DNA of 64,000 nucleotides from Lithodes maja (taxonomy: Eukaryota; Arthropoda; Malacostraca; Decapoda; Lithodidae), in NCBI GenBank assembly GCA_037953745.1, contig JBAKBP010001422.1:149836-213835 (forward strand), given 5' to 3'. The notes beneath the pieces are model-generated. The model saw only the letters and a program-made list of their open reading frames with translations. It was not told the origin of the DNA and searched no databases. Of the stretch, positions 10,741 to 21,395 are shown in pieces. How positions within the stretch are numbered: position 1 is the stretch's first letter; every line of letters starts with the position of its first letter. Both the position numbers and the translations under genes were made by a program.

Positions 10741-10829
10741 TGGGTTTGTTGTTGGGAGTGAAATTAATTAATTAGATGTTGCCTATGCACCCTCCTCTGG
10801 GTATTGCCCTGCTCTATTTGGTGCCTACA

Positions 10830-10886
10830 ATCTTCCCAGTAGCTCCCTAGACCTCTATTATTCTATGCAAAAAACAAAAAAAAAAA

Positions 10887-10923
<37 letters not shown>

Positions 10924-11110
10924 GATAAATTGTGTACATTTTTCGGTAGAAGAATATCTCGCCTAAAAAACAGGCTTGTTATCGCTTGCAGGGAAACAAA
11001 TCGATACCTACAGTATATAGCCCGAAAGGTATTAGAAATGGCAAAGAAATGAGGCGAAAGGTCTTAAAATCTCCAAACTAATGGGGCAAACGACTTAAAA
11101 ACATGAGGGA
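10830..11110 (+). mobile_element. Divergent partial MITE family A copy with (CA)n
   Basis: It carries the CTCCCTAGACCTCTATTA block, a poly(A)-(CA)n expansion at about 10875-10921, the TGTACATTTTTCGGTAGAA segment and the CGAAAGGTCTTAAAAT end region of family A. The termini are eroded. Confidence 0.65.
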
Positions 11111-11170
11111 GAAGGGGGAATAGAATAAAAAAAAAAACTATAAATAGTTCCATCACATATTTTTTCCAAC

Positions 11171-11534
11171 TTAAGGGGACAGTGGCTGTTTGTTTGGTCT
11201 ATTCATTCATTTATTCATATTTTTTTTTTAGTTTCCTCCCTAGACCTCCATCAAGCTTAGAAAAACACCCCCTAGACCCCCCTTCAAGATAGATTTGTAC
11301 ATTTTTCGGTAGAAAAATGTCCCGGCCGACTCCTCCTAAAATTACAGGCTCGCTATCGCTCTCCAGGAAAATATGACACCTAAATGGCACGAAGGGTCCT
11401 AATATTGTCAAAGAAATGGGGTGAAAGGTCATAAAAGCCCCAAACTAATGGAACCAACGTCTTAAAATTTCAAAACTAGTGGGGCTAAACATTAGGGAGA
11501 AGAAGGTCCAGAAAAACGGTCTGTCTCCCCTTAA
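11171..11534 (+). mobile_element. MITE family A, copy 2
   Basis: 364 bp, same orientation and internal landmarks as copy 1. The ends are TTAAGGGGACAGTGGCTGTT and, inverted, TTAAGGGGAGACAGACCGTT. It is flanked by TTAA on both sides, but TTAA may belong to the inverted repeat itself. Confidence 0.8.
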
Positions 11535-11599
11535 GAGGGAAGCTGGTTCCAGATAGTATTATGTTCCTTCCAACAACCAACTATACTCCTAAAATCGAT

Positions 11600-11835
11600 T
11601 AATGAAATTTACAAACACATGTGGCAGTCCGTGGATTCGAATCCAGGATGCTCACACCGAAAATCAACACCTTATGCATCGCACCACGAAGACAGTTAAA
11701 GAATGGTGGACACTGCCTACGATTTATTATGCAACTTCGAATCCTGCATATCAATCTAAGCATGTACACACATCCCAACTGCAACTCACGTAGGCTATGC
11801 ATATGTGAATGGAAAGAGCAATTAATGGGGCCTTA
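11600..11835 (-). repeat. tRNA-like (SINE-like) repeat, copy 2
   Basis: Inverted relative to copy 1 at 10500-10740. On the minus strand it contains GATTCGAATCC, one mismatch from a B-box consensus, and the shared TTTAACTGTCTT block. No intact tRNA cloverleaf is evident. Confidence 0.55.
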
Positions 11836-11999
11836 ACCACTAGGGAAGTCCTCTCGATAAATTACCCCTGAACCAATATCAATTATTACAGGGTTTTTTA
11901 AGTGAAGAAGTTCCATATACAGTATTTGTTGTTGTTTGCATTCCTATCATTCCTTTGTAGATACTATCACTAAATCTCTTAAGGGAGGCCACCTCGCTT

Positions 12000-12310
12000 T
12001 TGTTTTCTCTTTCTCTCCCTCTCTCTTTGGCTTGTATCCATTCGGCTCCATTCAGACGTTTACCGCCATCCAGGTGTCAATATTTCCCTGGCGAGCGGTA
12101 GCGAGTCAGCATATATATATTCTTGTTTTTACAGCAAGCTAAATTTGTAAATTTTTCGATAGAAAAATTTCTCCGGCGAAGCCGGATTTCTCCATACAAT
12201 GCTGGCGAGCGATAAATCGACACCTAGATGGGGATAAACGTCTTAAAACAGTTGACTGAATGGGGCCGAATGAATACAAGCCAGGGAAAGAGAGAAAAGG
12301 AGAGAAAGCT
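12000..12310 (+). mobile_element. MITE family B, foldback copy
   Basis: A long imperfect palindrome. The left arm CTTGTATCCATTCGGCTCCA pairs with the right arm TGGGGCCGAATGAATACAAG. The core contains GGCGAGCGGTAGCGAGTC and a CCGGCGAAGCCGG hairpin. It is non-coding and homologous to 14212-14560. Confidence 0.75.
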
Positions 12311-12317
12311 TAAAAAA

Positions 12318-12465
12318 AAAGCAGGTGACCCCCCATAAATACTTCACCCCATTCAGGCGTCAATTATTTATGGGCGAGCGATAGCGAGCCTTCAATTTAG
12401 GAAAAGCGGGCATTTCCTATCGAAAAATGTACATGTTTTGATTGAAGGGGGGGCTAGGGAGGTTG
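12318..12465 (+). mobile_element. Partial MITE of the A/B group
   Basis: It carries the GGCGAGCGATAGCGAGCC core, the CCTATCGAAAAATGTACA segment and the GGCTAGGGAGG end block, mixing landmarks of families A and B. No complete ends are seen. Confidence 0.6.
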
Positions 12466-12672
12466 TTTTAGCCTAGGTGACAAAGTAAAACAAAAATGCC
12501 CGAAAATGGCAAAAAACTAAAAAATAAAAAAAATAAAAAATAAAAAAAATACGATAATTATAAAAAATCACAATAACCCCCAAAAACGTCGCATCATATA
12601 GTTTTTAAAAGGTTCATAAATCCCTCTTTGTTATTGAGTCAGACAGAGGGTTGAACAAAGGAAAAATGTGCA

Positions 12673-14144
12673 TTAAGGGGAGACAGACCCTTTTTGTCTG
12701 GACCCCTTCTCCCTAATGTTTAGCCCCACTAGGTTTGAGATATTGAGACGTTACAAAGAGTACAAAGGAGTACAAAGGAAATCAAGCAACAACAGATCTA
12801 GTGACCCTTCAAGGCTGCTTGTCCTCCAAAACACTGAGGATCAAGTGTCCAAACAGTGGTTTAGAGTGGGTAAGGGAACATTGGAAAGGGAACTACTGCC
12901 CTGCCACTAACGTGGCAGGACTAGGAAGTTAGTAGGGGACATATGGGTTAGTAACTGAGGGGAGGATAAAGTTATTCATTTACAAACGCAGTCAGTCGCG
13001 GGTTTGATGCGAGATATTTGTCTAGGCGGAATTTAAATGAATCAACGGTGCTGCAGTCTATAACGTTTCGGGGAAGCCCATTCCACAAGTTGACAACTCG
13101 ATTGAAGAAGAAATTCTTAGATTCGTGCGAGTTAAAAGATTTACCAATAATTTTGCAACCGTTTCCCTGTGTGTAATTAGATTGGTCGATAGTGAAGTAC
13201 TTACTACAGTTCATATTGTCGATGCCTTTGATGATTTTGAACACTTGAATTAAGTCGCCTCTTAATCTGCGCTGGGTTAAAGGAAATAGATTTAATTCTC
13301 TAAGACGCTCTTCGTATGGTTTGTTCTTTAGGCTAGGTATCATTTTGGTAACTCTACGTTGAACTCGTTCTAGCTTGTTTATATCTTTTTGGTAATAAGG
13401 GCACCAGGATTGAACGCAGTATTCCAGAAGAGGGCGGACTAAGGAATTGTAAAGGGTTAGGATAACTTCTTTGGATTTATGCTCAAATGACCTGCCTATA
13501 AAGCCAATTATTTTGTTTGCCTTCTTAACAACTTCTGAACATTGTTGACTCGGTTTTAGGTTACTCGATATTGTTACTCCCAGATCAGTTTCTCTGTTTA
13601 CATTCTTAAGCTGAGTGCCATTCATCGAATAGTTTGCTTTCTCATTTAGGTATCCGACATGTAGTACTTTACATTTATCCGCATTGAAACTCATTTGCCA
13701 AATTTGGGCCCAACATGACAATTTATCTAGATTGTGTTGCATATCGTCAACTTGTTCTTTTGAGAGTACGCTATTTGCAATTTTTGTATCGTCAGCAAAT
13801 TTTGAGATTGTGCAGGTGAGACCCTCATCTATGTCGTTGATGTAAATTGTTGGTTCCATTAGTTTGGGGATTATATGACCTTTCACCCCATTTCTTTGTC
13901 AATATTAAGACCCTTCGTGCTATTTAGGTGTCGATTTGTGCCTGGCAGGCGACAGCGAGCCTGTAATATAAGGAGGAATCGGCCTTTGGCCGGGACATTT
14001 TTCTACCGAAAAATGTACAAATCTATCTTGAAGGGGGGTCTAGGGGGTGTTTTTCTAAGCTTGATGGAGGTCTAGGGAGGAAACTAAACAAATATATGAA
14101 TAAATGAATTAATAGACCAAACAAACAGCCCGTCTCCCCTTAAA
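12673..14144 (-). mobile_element. MITE family A, copy 3, split by a LINE
   Basis: Reverse-oriented family A element: 12673-12752 and 13851-14144 together reconstitute the layout of copies 1 and 2. A CR1-like LINE fragment occupies 12753-13850. Outer ends are TTAAGGGGAGACAGACC and its inverted counterpart. Confidence 0.8.
12753..13850 (-). mobile_element. CR1/Jockey-like LINE 3' fragment inserted in a MITE
   Basis: The open frame from about 13850 down to 12972 encodes the C-terminal half of a reverse transcriptase. It contains SKFADDTKIA (catalytic DD), DKCKVLHVG, ETDLGVTISSNLKPS, YNSLVRPLLEYC and the thumb region KLERVQRRVTKMI. It lacks the N-terminal endonuclease and the first RT motifs, so it is 5'-truncated as is usual for LINEs. 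The first residues of the frame beyond 13850 come from the MITE. The 3' UTR (12753-12971) ends in a short tandem repeat of TTTGTACTCC type, a CR1-like tail. The frame has no stop after the junction, so the insertion is not very old. Confidence 0.8.
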
Positions 14145-14211
14145 CCTTAAGCTAGTTTCCAACAAAATATAATATAATTGCACCGCCGTTCCCTTTCAAC
14201 CATAAACATTA

Positions 14212-14560
14212 TTTCTGTCCTTTTCTCTCTTTCTCTGGCTTGTATCCATTCGGCCCCATTCAGCCAACTATTTTTAAGACGTTTATCCCCATCTAGGTGT
14301 CGATTTCTTCCTGGCGAGCGATAGCGAGCCAGCATTATATGAAGAAATCCGGCTTCGCCGGGGACATTTTTCTATCGAAAAATGTACAAATTTAGCCTGC
14401 TGTCAAACAAAAATAAAACATATGCTGGCTCGCTACCGCTCACCAGTAAAAAATTAACACCTGGATGGGGATAAACGTCTTAAAACAGTAGGATGAATGG
14501 GGCCAAATGGATACAAGCCAGAGAAAGCGAGAAAAGGACAGAAATAACAAAAAGCAGGTC
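14212..14560 (+). mobile_element. MITE family B, foldback copy flanked by a 40-bp direct repeat
   Basis: The arms GTATCCATTCGGCCCCATTC and GAATGGGGCCAAATGGATAC are inverted. The interior has GGCGAGCGATAGCGAGCC and the GGCTTCGCC hairpin. On each side lies the same direct repeat (14174-14208 and 14589-14625) containing TTGCACCGCCGTTCCCTTTC. This is too long for an ordinary target duplication. Confidence 0.7.
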
Positions 14561-14754
14561 ACCCCCTTAAACCTTCACCAATATATGATATAATTGCACC
14601 GCCGTTCCCTTTCAACCATAAACACTCTTTGTTCTGGGAAGTATATATTGGGTTGTTATTCGTTTTATTTTTAGTCAGGGCGTTTGAATTTGTCCATTGT
14701 TTGTTTTAGGTTACGTATTATTACCATCTGCTTATCTGTATTTTGGGAATGAGA

Positions 14755-15040
14755 GCCTGTGTGTGTGTGTTCATTGTTTATATATTGTGTGTGTGTGTGT
14801 GTGTTCATTGTTTATATATTGTGTGTGTGTGTGTGTGTTCATTGTTTATATATTGTGTGTGTGGTGTGTTAATTGTTTATATATTGTATGTGTGTGTGTG
14901 TGTGTGTGTATTAATTGTTTATATATTGTTTGTGTGTGTGTGTATTAATTGTTTATCTATTGTGTGTGTGTGTGTGTTAATTGTTTATATATATATTGTG
15001 TGTGTGTGTGTGTTAATTGTTTATATATTGTGTGTGTATT
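14755..15040. repeat. TG-rich minisatellite
   Basis: Seven to eight copies of a 35-45-bp unit: a (TG)n run followed by TTAATTGTTTATATATT or TTCATTGTTTATATATT. Open frames across it are Cys/Val-rich artefacts. Confidence 0.9.
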
Positions 15041-15041
15041 A

Positions 15042-16871
15042 TGTTACGACCGGGCACTCAGGTACACTAGGGCTCTTATACAGGACTCGAGTATGGCTCG
15101 CTGCCACAACGGAAACACACGATCCCAACCCCAGAGTACTGCCAGCCGAACAAAAAACGCCACTACCCTCCAGAGTTCTATCTGCTATAACGGGGTATAC
15201 AAGAACTCGGTACTAGCGTTTCACACAACAGACTAATAACAAGACGGGAGTTATCTAGTCTGGTCAACAATCAAACAAAGAAGAAAGTACTACAACACTA
15301 AAGAATAGTGTTGGCCGAAGCCGAAGTAATCCACCCTTGAACTAAGAACTTAAGAAGTCCTCCACCCTCTACTTCGGATCGGCACTATTACGTTACGTTA
15401 AACAATAGTCCTCGAGCATCAAGCAAGGAATCTTCTGATAAGTTAGATGCTTCTCGAATACTCGTAAGAAGTAAGTATCGGATTTTGAACAGCAATTTAA
15501 TGAATAACTCACTGGTAATTAAAGGCTTTAAATTGACATAAGAAGAATTATAAGAATAAGCAATAGGATATGGCAAACATTAAGAAGAAGTACTCCGACA
15601 ATGCACTGGCAATAGCCTACTAAGATTGTGCTCGTGGGCCACTAATCTCTGAAGTAGCTAAGCGTGCCACACATGAAATCAATAGTGCTTAAACAATAAT
15701 ATACATAAGGAGAAGCTTCAATACTATACTGTATCTGCTGGTCGAGCAAAGTCTAGCTGGGATATCTAAGGTTAAGAGACAATGGCTGAGCAAGCGGCTC
15801 GTAGCCTAGCGAGGTCCTTAAGACTGTGCGGCCAAATTACGGTAATTGACGGGATGCTCTCTTGAGAGATCCAGATCACTAGTATCTGGTTCTCTCCTGG
15901 CGATCCTCTCAAAGTCAAGCAAATGAGATAGCACAGTGTTGGGTGGCACAGGCAAAAGCCCTCACTCGCAACACAGTGCTAAACTCCCACGGTACACAAT
16001 CAAAAAGACCCCCTAGGCTTCCCACGTCTCCGTTGCAATTGTGCTGGTTCAACCAACCTAGCACTCATAGGAAATCACAACTCGAGGAACCCTATCCCAG
16101 TCTAGCATTACCTAAACCAGCAGAAAACAGGAACATGAATAATAGTACACAGGGAAATACATATACGAGTGCAACAAACATCAATCAATCCTATTCTAGT
16201 TAACCCTTCCAAAAATAGGCTATCTAACAGGCACTTATCTCGTGAGAACTCAAGCGATAATACTTTGGCTGACTAAGTCTGCACCAAAGGGGTCATGGAG
16301 GTTACACAGGGACGAGAAGCGAGGAAGATAGGCTGTTCAGAGAGTAGAGAAAGTTCACATCAGTCGGAAGAATATGGATAGTTGCAAGGGATATGAGAGG
16401 TCGCTTTGCCTGATGAGTTCTGATCTAAAAATGGCGAGACCTCCCTTTTTATACTCGGCCCCGTAGCGAGCATAACGGCAATCATGACGTCACATTCGCT
16501 CTCTCAATCTGGGATCGACAAAGGATTCCCACGCTCTGGATGAGGGGGGAGGGAGGGGGGAAGGAGGGAGGAGGGAGTGAGGCCTACACACCTCGTGGCG
16601 CGCACACTGTCCTCCGTTACATAACTCGCTCTCTCATCATTACATACAAGTCCCACACACAATACTTATATCTAATGATATAAAATAGAACTCGTTGACT
16701 TAGAAGAAAACAAAATACATAATGATAATACTTATAGTACAACGGTTCACATAAACTGAGTTAGGAAACTCTACACAGACTACAGCCAAAGTTCCTGCCC
16801 TGACGATCCTAGCGAGAGTGGGGCCTGACTGGGCGTTCTGTACAGCATGCTCATACTCGACATGCGTCACA
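15042..16871 (-). repeat. Gypsy-A 3' LTR
   Basis: 1830 bp, starting TGTTACGACCGGGCACTCAG on the plus strand. It is nearly identical to 21396-23225 and homologous to the partial copy at 62752-64000. Short frames within it are identical in both LTRs and look non-coding. Confidence 0.92.
16445..16492 (-). promoter_or_regulatory. LTR promoter: TATA box and CRE-like site
   Basis: On the minus strand, GAGTATAAAAAGGG lies about 30 bp downstream of the palindrome TGACGTCA (16485-16492, a CRE/ATF-type site). The same pair recurs in the 5' LTR at 22797-22846, the copy that would drive the element. Confidence 0.55.
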
Positions 16872-16888
16872 CCTCCCCCAAGATTTTA
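16872..16888 (-). other. Gypsy-A polypurine tract
   Basis: On the minus strand TTGGGGGAGGTG lies directly before the 3' LTR, the expected position of the plus-strand primer. Confidence 0.6.
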
Positions 16889-17355
16889 CTTGCTCAACCC
16901 TGAGCTAAAATCTGATATACAGAACCCCATCAAACCCCTCACACCCAGCGACCGCATGGCACTAAAACAACGCTGAGTTTATCACTAAAACACATCTTAT
17001 AAAAAAAAATTCACATTTCATAACTCCTCCCAACAATAGTAAAAGACACAATATCATGCTCCCAGAGCGAGCTTACAGCAGCTCAGCCGTTTGATAGTTC
17101 GTGGACTACTCAAACCTTATAGGCTATGACAAACTTATACAATTATCTTCATCAAAAAGAAAGAGTTTTTATATGATTTTTATATTTTAATATGTTTTTT
17201 CCCGGCTGCACTATAAAGGCAGCCTATTTTCTTCTATACCAAACGCTCAACAATCCTGCTTTACGACCCAATACGCTGGGCTACAACCGCGAGCCAACAA
17301 GCACCAAGCGCAAAATACTACTCAAACCAAAGCAGGAGGCTACCCGTGTGTCAAT

Positions 17356-20300
17356 TTACCCAGGATCATATACCCCTGAACGACCACATGCAACCTCGTT
17401 GTCACAACCGGCAATATGGCTTATGTCCAGGTTATATACCAATAACCTTAGTGACCACCTGGTCAGCCTCATATTCCGATTGTGAAACGGGTCCAAGATC
17501 TTGAGAGGGTAATGATCTGGGTAAACTACACCGACCGGACCATAGGCTGGAACATAGATCTCGAAATGCCCCAGCGCATCATTGTCCTTTTCACTTTCAT
17601 TCATCAGGCTCTGACACGTTGCTGGTGCACTCTTAAGTCCGTCAGGCACAACATTGCACTGGTAGGTACTCCCGTCCACAACAAAACCACATACCTCTTT
17701 AGCACGCTCGGACAAAGTTACAAGCAACGACCACTCACGACATTCCTTATCCCTCAGATCCTTCGTCCACACGTAATCCAGCTCTGCTTGCACCATAGGC
17801 TGTCGAGCAGGATTTATACGGCAGGGAATTAAACTGAGCCTTGCACTATCTCCAGCCTGCATGTCGGATTCTACCCCGTACCTCAGGCCTGGAGAAGCAA
17901 CAAACATGCGAAAGTACTGCCATAGCCTAGTAAATAACTGCCTTGCACTGTCTCCACGAACAACATGCCTTGTGCCCTCCCACAACCCAGCCGAGACCGC
18001 AGCTTCTAACCTGTAGTCTCCCTCCTTCTCCACCTTCGTCCCTAGAACAGCCAGGTCATGAGAGGGACAATCAGTACCACCCGTGCAGTCACTCCCACAG
18101 TTCATTATAGCTAAGGCTTCCCCGCCGATACCGTACATGCGCACCCCCACATTCCTTGTGACGACATCTGCCTGCGCAGCATCACCGCTTTTAGCGACAT
18201 GGCCAGATACAGTCGGTCTGTGGTAGGGCTGTTGCATTAGACTAGAGCAGCATTGGGAGGCTATGCGACGACCGGGCACTGCGATACCACAGCCGACCTT
18301 ACCAATCTGCTCAATGTCCTCCTTTTGACCACCACCCTTGGCAGCCATGGGTCGACCCTGACCTGGCAACCATGCCAAGGCCTCGTCGCCCACCTTAAAC
18401 CACCGAAACAACGAGGCTAACGGTCTTTTAACAGTCACATGACCTGCCTGCGGAACATCTCGCACCGCCCGAGTTGTGAGACTCAGGGGCTCGGCACGAC
18501 CAGTGGGGTATGAACCGAGCTGGTGCTGGAGTGCTGCACACTGCTGCTCAGACAGGTGCTCTAGCGCTTCCACAGCCACCAGACTCGTGTCCCCCGCCCA
18601 CTGCTTCGCCGAGACATGACAATCCCTACTCTCCTCCACCTGTGCCCTACTGCCCCCCTCTCCTTCTCCACCTTGGCCGCGGCAGACCAACGCAGGGACA
18701 GTAGGCTGCTCAGGTGGTTGCCTCACAAACTCCTCCAACAGGTTCACATGACATGCTTCCCCGTCCTCGTGTTTAATCTCGACAGCACCATTACCACACT
18801 TCTGAACTTCCGGATCCTCCAACTGCAGTTTACAAATATCTGAGGGAACCAACCTGTCTAGATGCTTCCGAAGCAACCCAAGTCCTTCCCCAATATCAAA
18901 CTGAGCAACCCTTTTTTCTCTCCGTGTGCAACGTTGCTGCCCCGGAGTCTCTTCCGGCCCTACCTCCTCACTAGCTGTGACAGGTCCTGGGGCCTCTCCA
19001 GACTCTAACATAGGTGCCAATACTGAATCACCCAGGAGAGCCGCCGAGTCAAAACTCTTAAAACCAACTCCAGCTTTAGCCTCCTCCTGTTGATCGTTCC
19101 TCTGCTGGTCTGAAGACGGAGGACTAGGCTGTGACACTTTAGCTGCCCGAGCTCGGGTGACAGCACACGCCATGGGTTGTGCCTGGCACCGCTCGACACA
19201 CTCTTGTTCTCCCCCACTCACGTCGGCCGGCCTCTCGGCAACGACTAAGGGTAGAACCTCAGAAGCGGGCATTGCAAAGTCGTTGCCGAGAAGAAGGTCG
19301 ACGCCCTCCACTGGCAGTTTCTCCACAATCCCAACATCCAATTCACGTGCCACACCATCCACCTCCAACTCCAACCGCACCAGCGGGTATGACCGAGTTG
19401 CATTAATACCCTGCACCACTACCACCCGAGCCGCATTTATAGGGTAGCCAGTCAAATTGTTCATCAGAGTCTGGGAAGCACCTGTATCACGCAAGACCTC
19501 TACTCCATGCTTGCGCCCCGCCCACATCACGCAACCCCGTCCTCTATGGTCGCAAAAAACATCCTGAGCAGGGTTCGAGCCTCTCAGGTGTTTCTGCATT
19601 GGCTGTGCCTCAGCCTCTGACGAACTGCCCCGGGCAAACTCAGAAGACTTCGGAGACACACCAATGTTGCAGGCCAAAGACACAGCTGCTGTAGGTGGTT
19701 TGCTAGGACAGACTCTTGCAAAGTGCCCCTTTTCATGACAAAGATAACACTCCAACTCCCCTCTGGGCTTCCCTTGGTACTGGGAAGGGCCCGGCCCCTT
19801 CTTAAATGGGACGGTGTTAGTCTTGTGGTCAGTCTTGGTATCATAGCTCTTGTACTTGTTTGCATAATGTATATCACTAACTCGGGGGGGTGGGGTGTCA
19901 CGCCCCTTGTTACCCGCCTCACTACGCTGGGCAGACCCGCACCCACGAATTAATGATAGCCGGAGGTCAGCCATCTCAGCTGCCTCCTGTAGAGTTTTAG
20001 GGTTCTTTTCTTTAATAGTTAAAGTCATATCTGCACCAGTACACTTATAAAACTGCTCGAGCAGAAACAGCTCAGTCAACTGTTCGGCCGTCTCAGCTTT
20101 CTCAGAACGTGTCCAGTTAGCAAGTGCATCTTTTAAGTCCCGGGCATGTTCAAGAAAGGTCGCCTCCCTAGTCTTCGTAACACCCCGAAACTTCAATCGA
20201 TATGTTTCTGGTTGCAACTCGTATGCCCGTAGGACAGCTCTCTTCAATACTGGGTAGTCAATGCAAGACTCTAAAGGCAGTGCATCATAAGCCTTCAGAC

Positions 20301-21195
20301 CCTTACCCGTAAGTCTTGAGGAGACTAGAGCTGCCCACTTCTCTTCAGGCCAATTATGCTCCCTACACTTCTTCTCAAAACGATTAAAAAATTCTGTGAC
20401 TTCAGTTTCACTAAATGCCGGCACCAATTTGACTAAGTGGGACAAGGACTGTTCTCTTACTTGGCCCTCACGGCCCATCCGAATCCCTGTCGACTCTGCA
20501 CGAGTCTTATCTAAATCTATTTGAGCACAATATTTCTCTGAGTCGTACCTAAGCTCAGCCTCATGCCTCCTGGTCTCATCCTCTTGCCTCCTAACCTCAA
20601 TCTCATGCCTCCTAGTCTCATTCTCCTGCTTCCTAGCCTCATTCTCCTGCTTCCTAGACTCATTCTCCATCTCCTGCTTCCTAGCCTCATTCTCCATTTT
20701 AGCAAGCTCGAGTTTAAATATCATCTCAGGAGACAGGCCGGAAGAGGGAGCTGCCACTACTGAAGGAGGGGGGGCAAGAACTGGGGAACCACCATACGCA
20801 CCGCCCGAGGGCACTCCAATCTTCCAATGCTCATCCCTCTGTGGGAGAGTGCTAACCTCCGGCAACTGAGTGGACGGCACTGTGGGAGTCGAGTGAGAGG
20901 GGATCTGGGGAGGAACCCCCCCAAACGCCCTCTCCCCCGAAACCCCATGTCGCCCACGCAACACCCAGGAAATCAGCTCCCCCTTGGACATCCCTCCTAC
21001 ATTGGATAGACCCAAAACCTTGGCTATCAGGTGCAAGCCATAAACATTCACCCCAGTCAGCCTCTCCTCCGTCACATGGTACTGCTTACTCACAAAAAGT
21101 CTAGCATCCTCCTCACTAGTTACTAACGGCACCTCCTCACTTAGCATCTCTCGCTCCTCGTCAGTACTAGGGCCCGACATACTGAAGTTCACCAA
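17356..21195 (-). CDS. Gypsy-A gag-protease-collapsed pol ORF (1279 codons)
   Basis: The N-terminal 480 residues are gag-like: a Glu/Arg-rich coiled segment (about 170-225), a capsid-like helical region ending near 420 and a zinc knuckle C-x2-C-x4-H-x4-C near 482-495. An aspartic protease follows (DTGAS near 568, LLLGNDF near 636). Beyond residue 780 the frame holds only scraps of Gypsy pol: a CHVNLLEEF piece near 815, a KVGDEALAWLPGQG integrase-tail piece, an RT palm piece around 1150-1200 (GSTYQCNVV, GLKSAPAT) and an RNase H end (DHYPLKIL, RLTRWSLRL) near 1240-1270. YxDD and the integrase core are absent. The frame survives all of these deletions. Gag and protease could be functional, but reverse transcription would need a partner element. 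Confidence 0.8.
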   Translation of the reverse strand: MVNFSMSGPSTDEEREMLSEEVPLVTSEEDARLFVSKQYHVTEERLTGVNVYGLHLIAKVLGLSNVGGMSKGELISWVLRGRHGVSGERAFGGVPPQIPSHSTPTVPSTQLPEVSTLPQRDEHWKIGVPSGGAYGGSPVLAPPPSVVAAPSSGLSPEMIFKLELAKMENEARKQEMENESRKQENEARKQENETRRHEIEVRRQEDETRRHEAELRYDSEKYCAQIDLDKTRAESTGIRMGREGQVREQSLSHLVKLVPAFSETEVTEFFNRFEKKCREHNWPEEKWAALVSSRLTGKGLKAYDALPLESCIDYPVLKRAVLRAYELQPETYRLKFRGVTKTREATFLEHARDLKDALANWTRSEKAETAEQLTELFLLEQFYKCTGADMTLTIKEKNPKTLQEAAEMADLRLSLIRGCGSAQRSEAGNKGRDTPPPRVSDIHYANKYKSYDTKTDHKTNTVPFKKGPGPSQYQGKPRGELECYLCHEKGHFARVCPSKPPTAAVSLACNIGVSPKSSEFARGSSSEAEAQPMQKHLRGSNPAQDVFCDHRGRGCVMWAGRKHGVEVLRDTGASQTLMNNLTGYPINAARVVVVQGINATRSYPLVRLELEVDGVARELDVGIVEKLPVEGVDLLLGNDFAMPASEVLPLVVAERPADVSGGEQECVERCQAQPMACAVTRARAAKVSQPSPPSSDQQRNDQQEEAKAGVGFKSFDSAALLGDSVLAPMLESGEAPGPVTASEEVGPEETPGQQRCTRREKRVAQFDIGEGLGLLRKHLDRLVPSDICKLQLEDPEVQKCGNGAVEIKHEDGEACHVNLLEEFVRQPPEQPTVPALVCRGQGGEGEGGSRAQVEESRDCHVSAKQWAGDTSLVAVEALEHLSEQQCAALQHQLGSYPTGRAEPLSLTTRAVRDVPQAGHVTVKRPLASLFRWFKVGDEALAWLPGQGRPMAAKGGGQKEDIEQIGKVGCGIAVPGRRIASQCCSSLMQQPYHRPTVSGHVAKSGDAAQADVVTRNVGVRMYGIGGEALAIMNCGSDCTGGTDCPSHDLAVLGTKVEKEGDYRLEAAVSAGLWEGTRHVVRGDSARQLFTRLWQYFRMFVASPGLRYGVESDMQAGDSARLSLIPCRINPARQPMVQAELDYVWTKDLRDKECREWSLLVTLSERAKEVCGFVVDGSTYQCNVVPDGLKSAPATCQSLMNESEKDNDALGHFEIYVPAYGPVGVVYPDHYPLKILDPFHNRNMRLTRWSLRLLVYNLDISHIAGCDNEVACGRSGVYDPG

Positions 21196-21376
21196 AAAAT
21201 TCTCGAGACAAAAGTGTTAAACTCCCTTATGCAAGCACTAATTACTAAATTAACTGGAGTCTCTTAAATGCTCTCCTAATTGCCTTACAAAAAAAAAATA
21301 TTCTTCAATATGTACGCTAAAGTACCAACAAACAAATGTTGTACAACTCTGCAAAAAATTATACTGTTCACAAAAT

Positions 21377-21394
21377 CCTAAGCAAGGTCGCCAT
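21377..21394 (-). other. Gypsy-A primer-binding site
   Basis: Minus-strand TGGCGACCTTGCTTAGGA lies about 1-2 nt inside the 5' LTR and starts with TGG, complementary to a tRNA CCA end. The tRNA is not identified. Confidence 0.55.
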
Positions 21395-21395
21395 T

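Noticed and set aside
14697..15216. Cys/Val-rich secreted-looking peptides
   Set aside because: Frames across a TG minisatellite.
15943..16203. Conserved 86-codon gene, identical at 22297-22557
   Set aside because: Identity only reflects the two LTRs of one young element; the third LTR does not clearly keep the frame.
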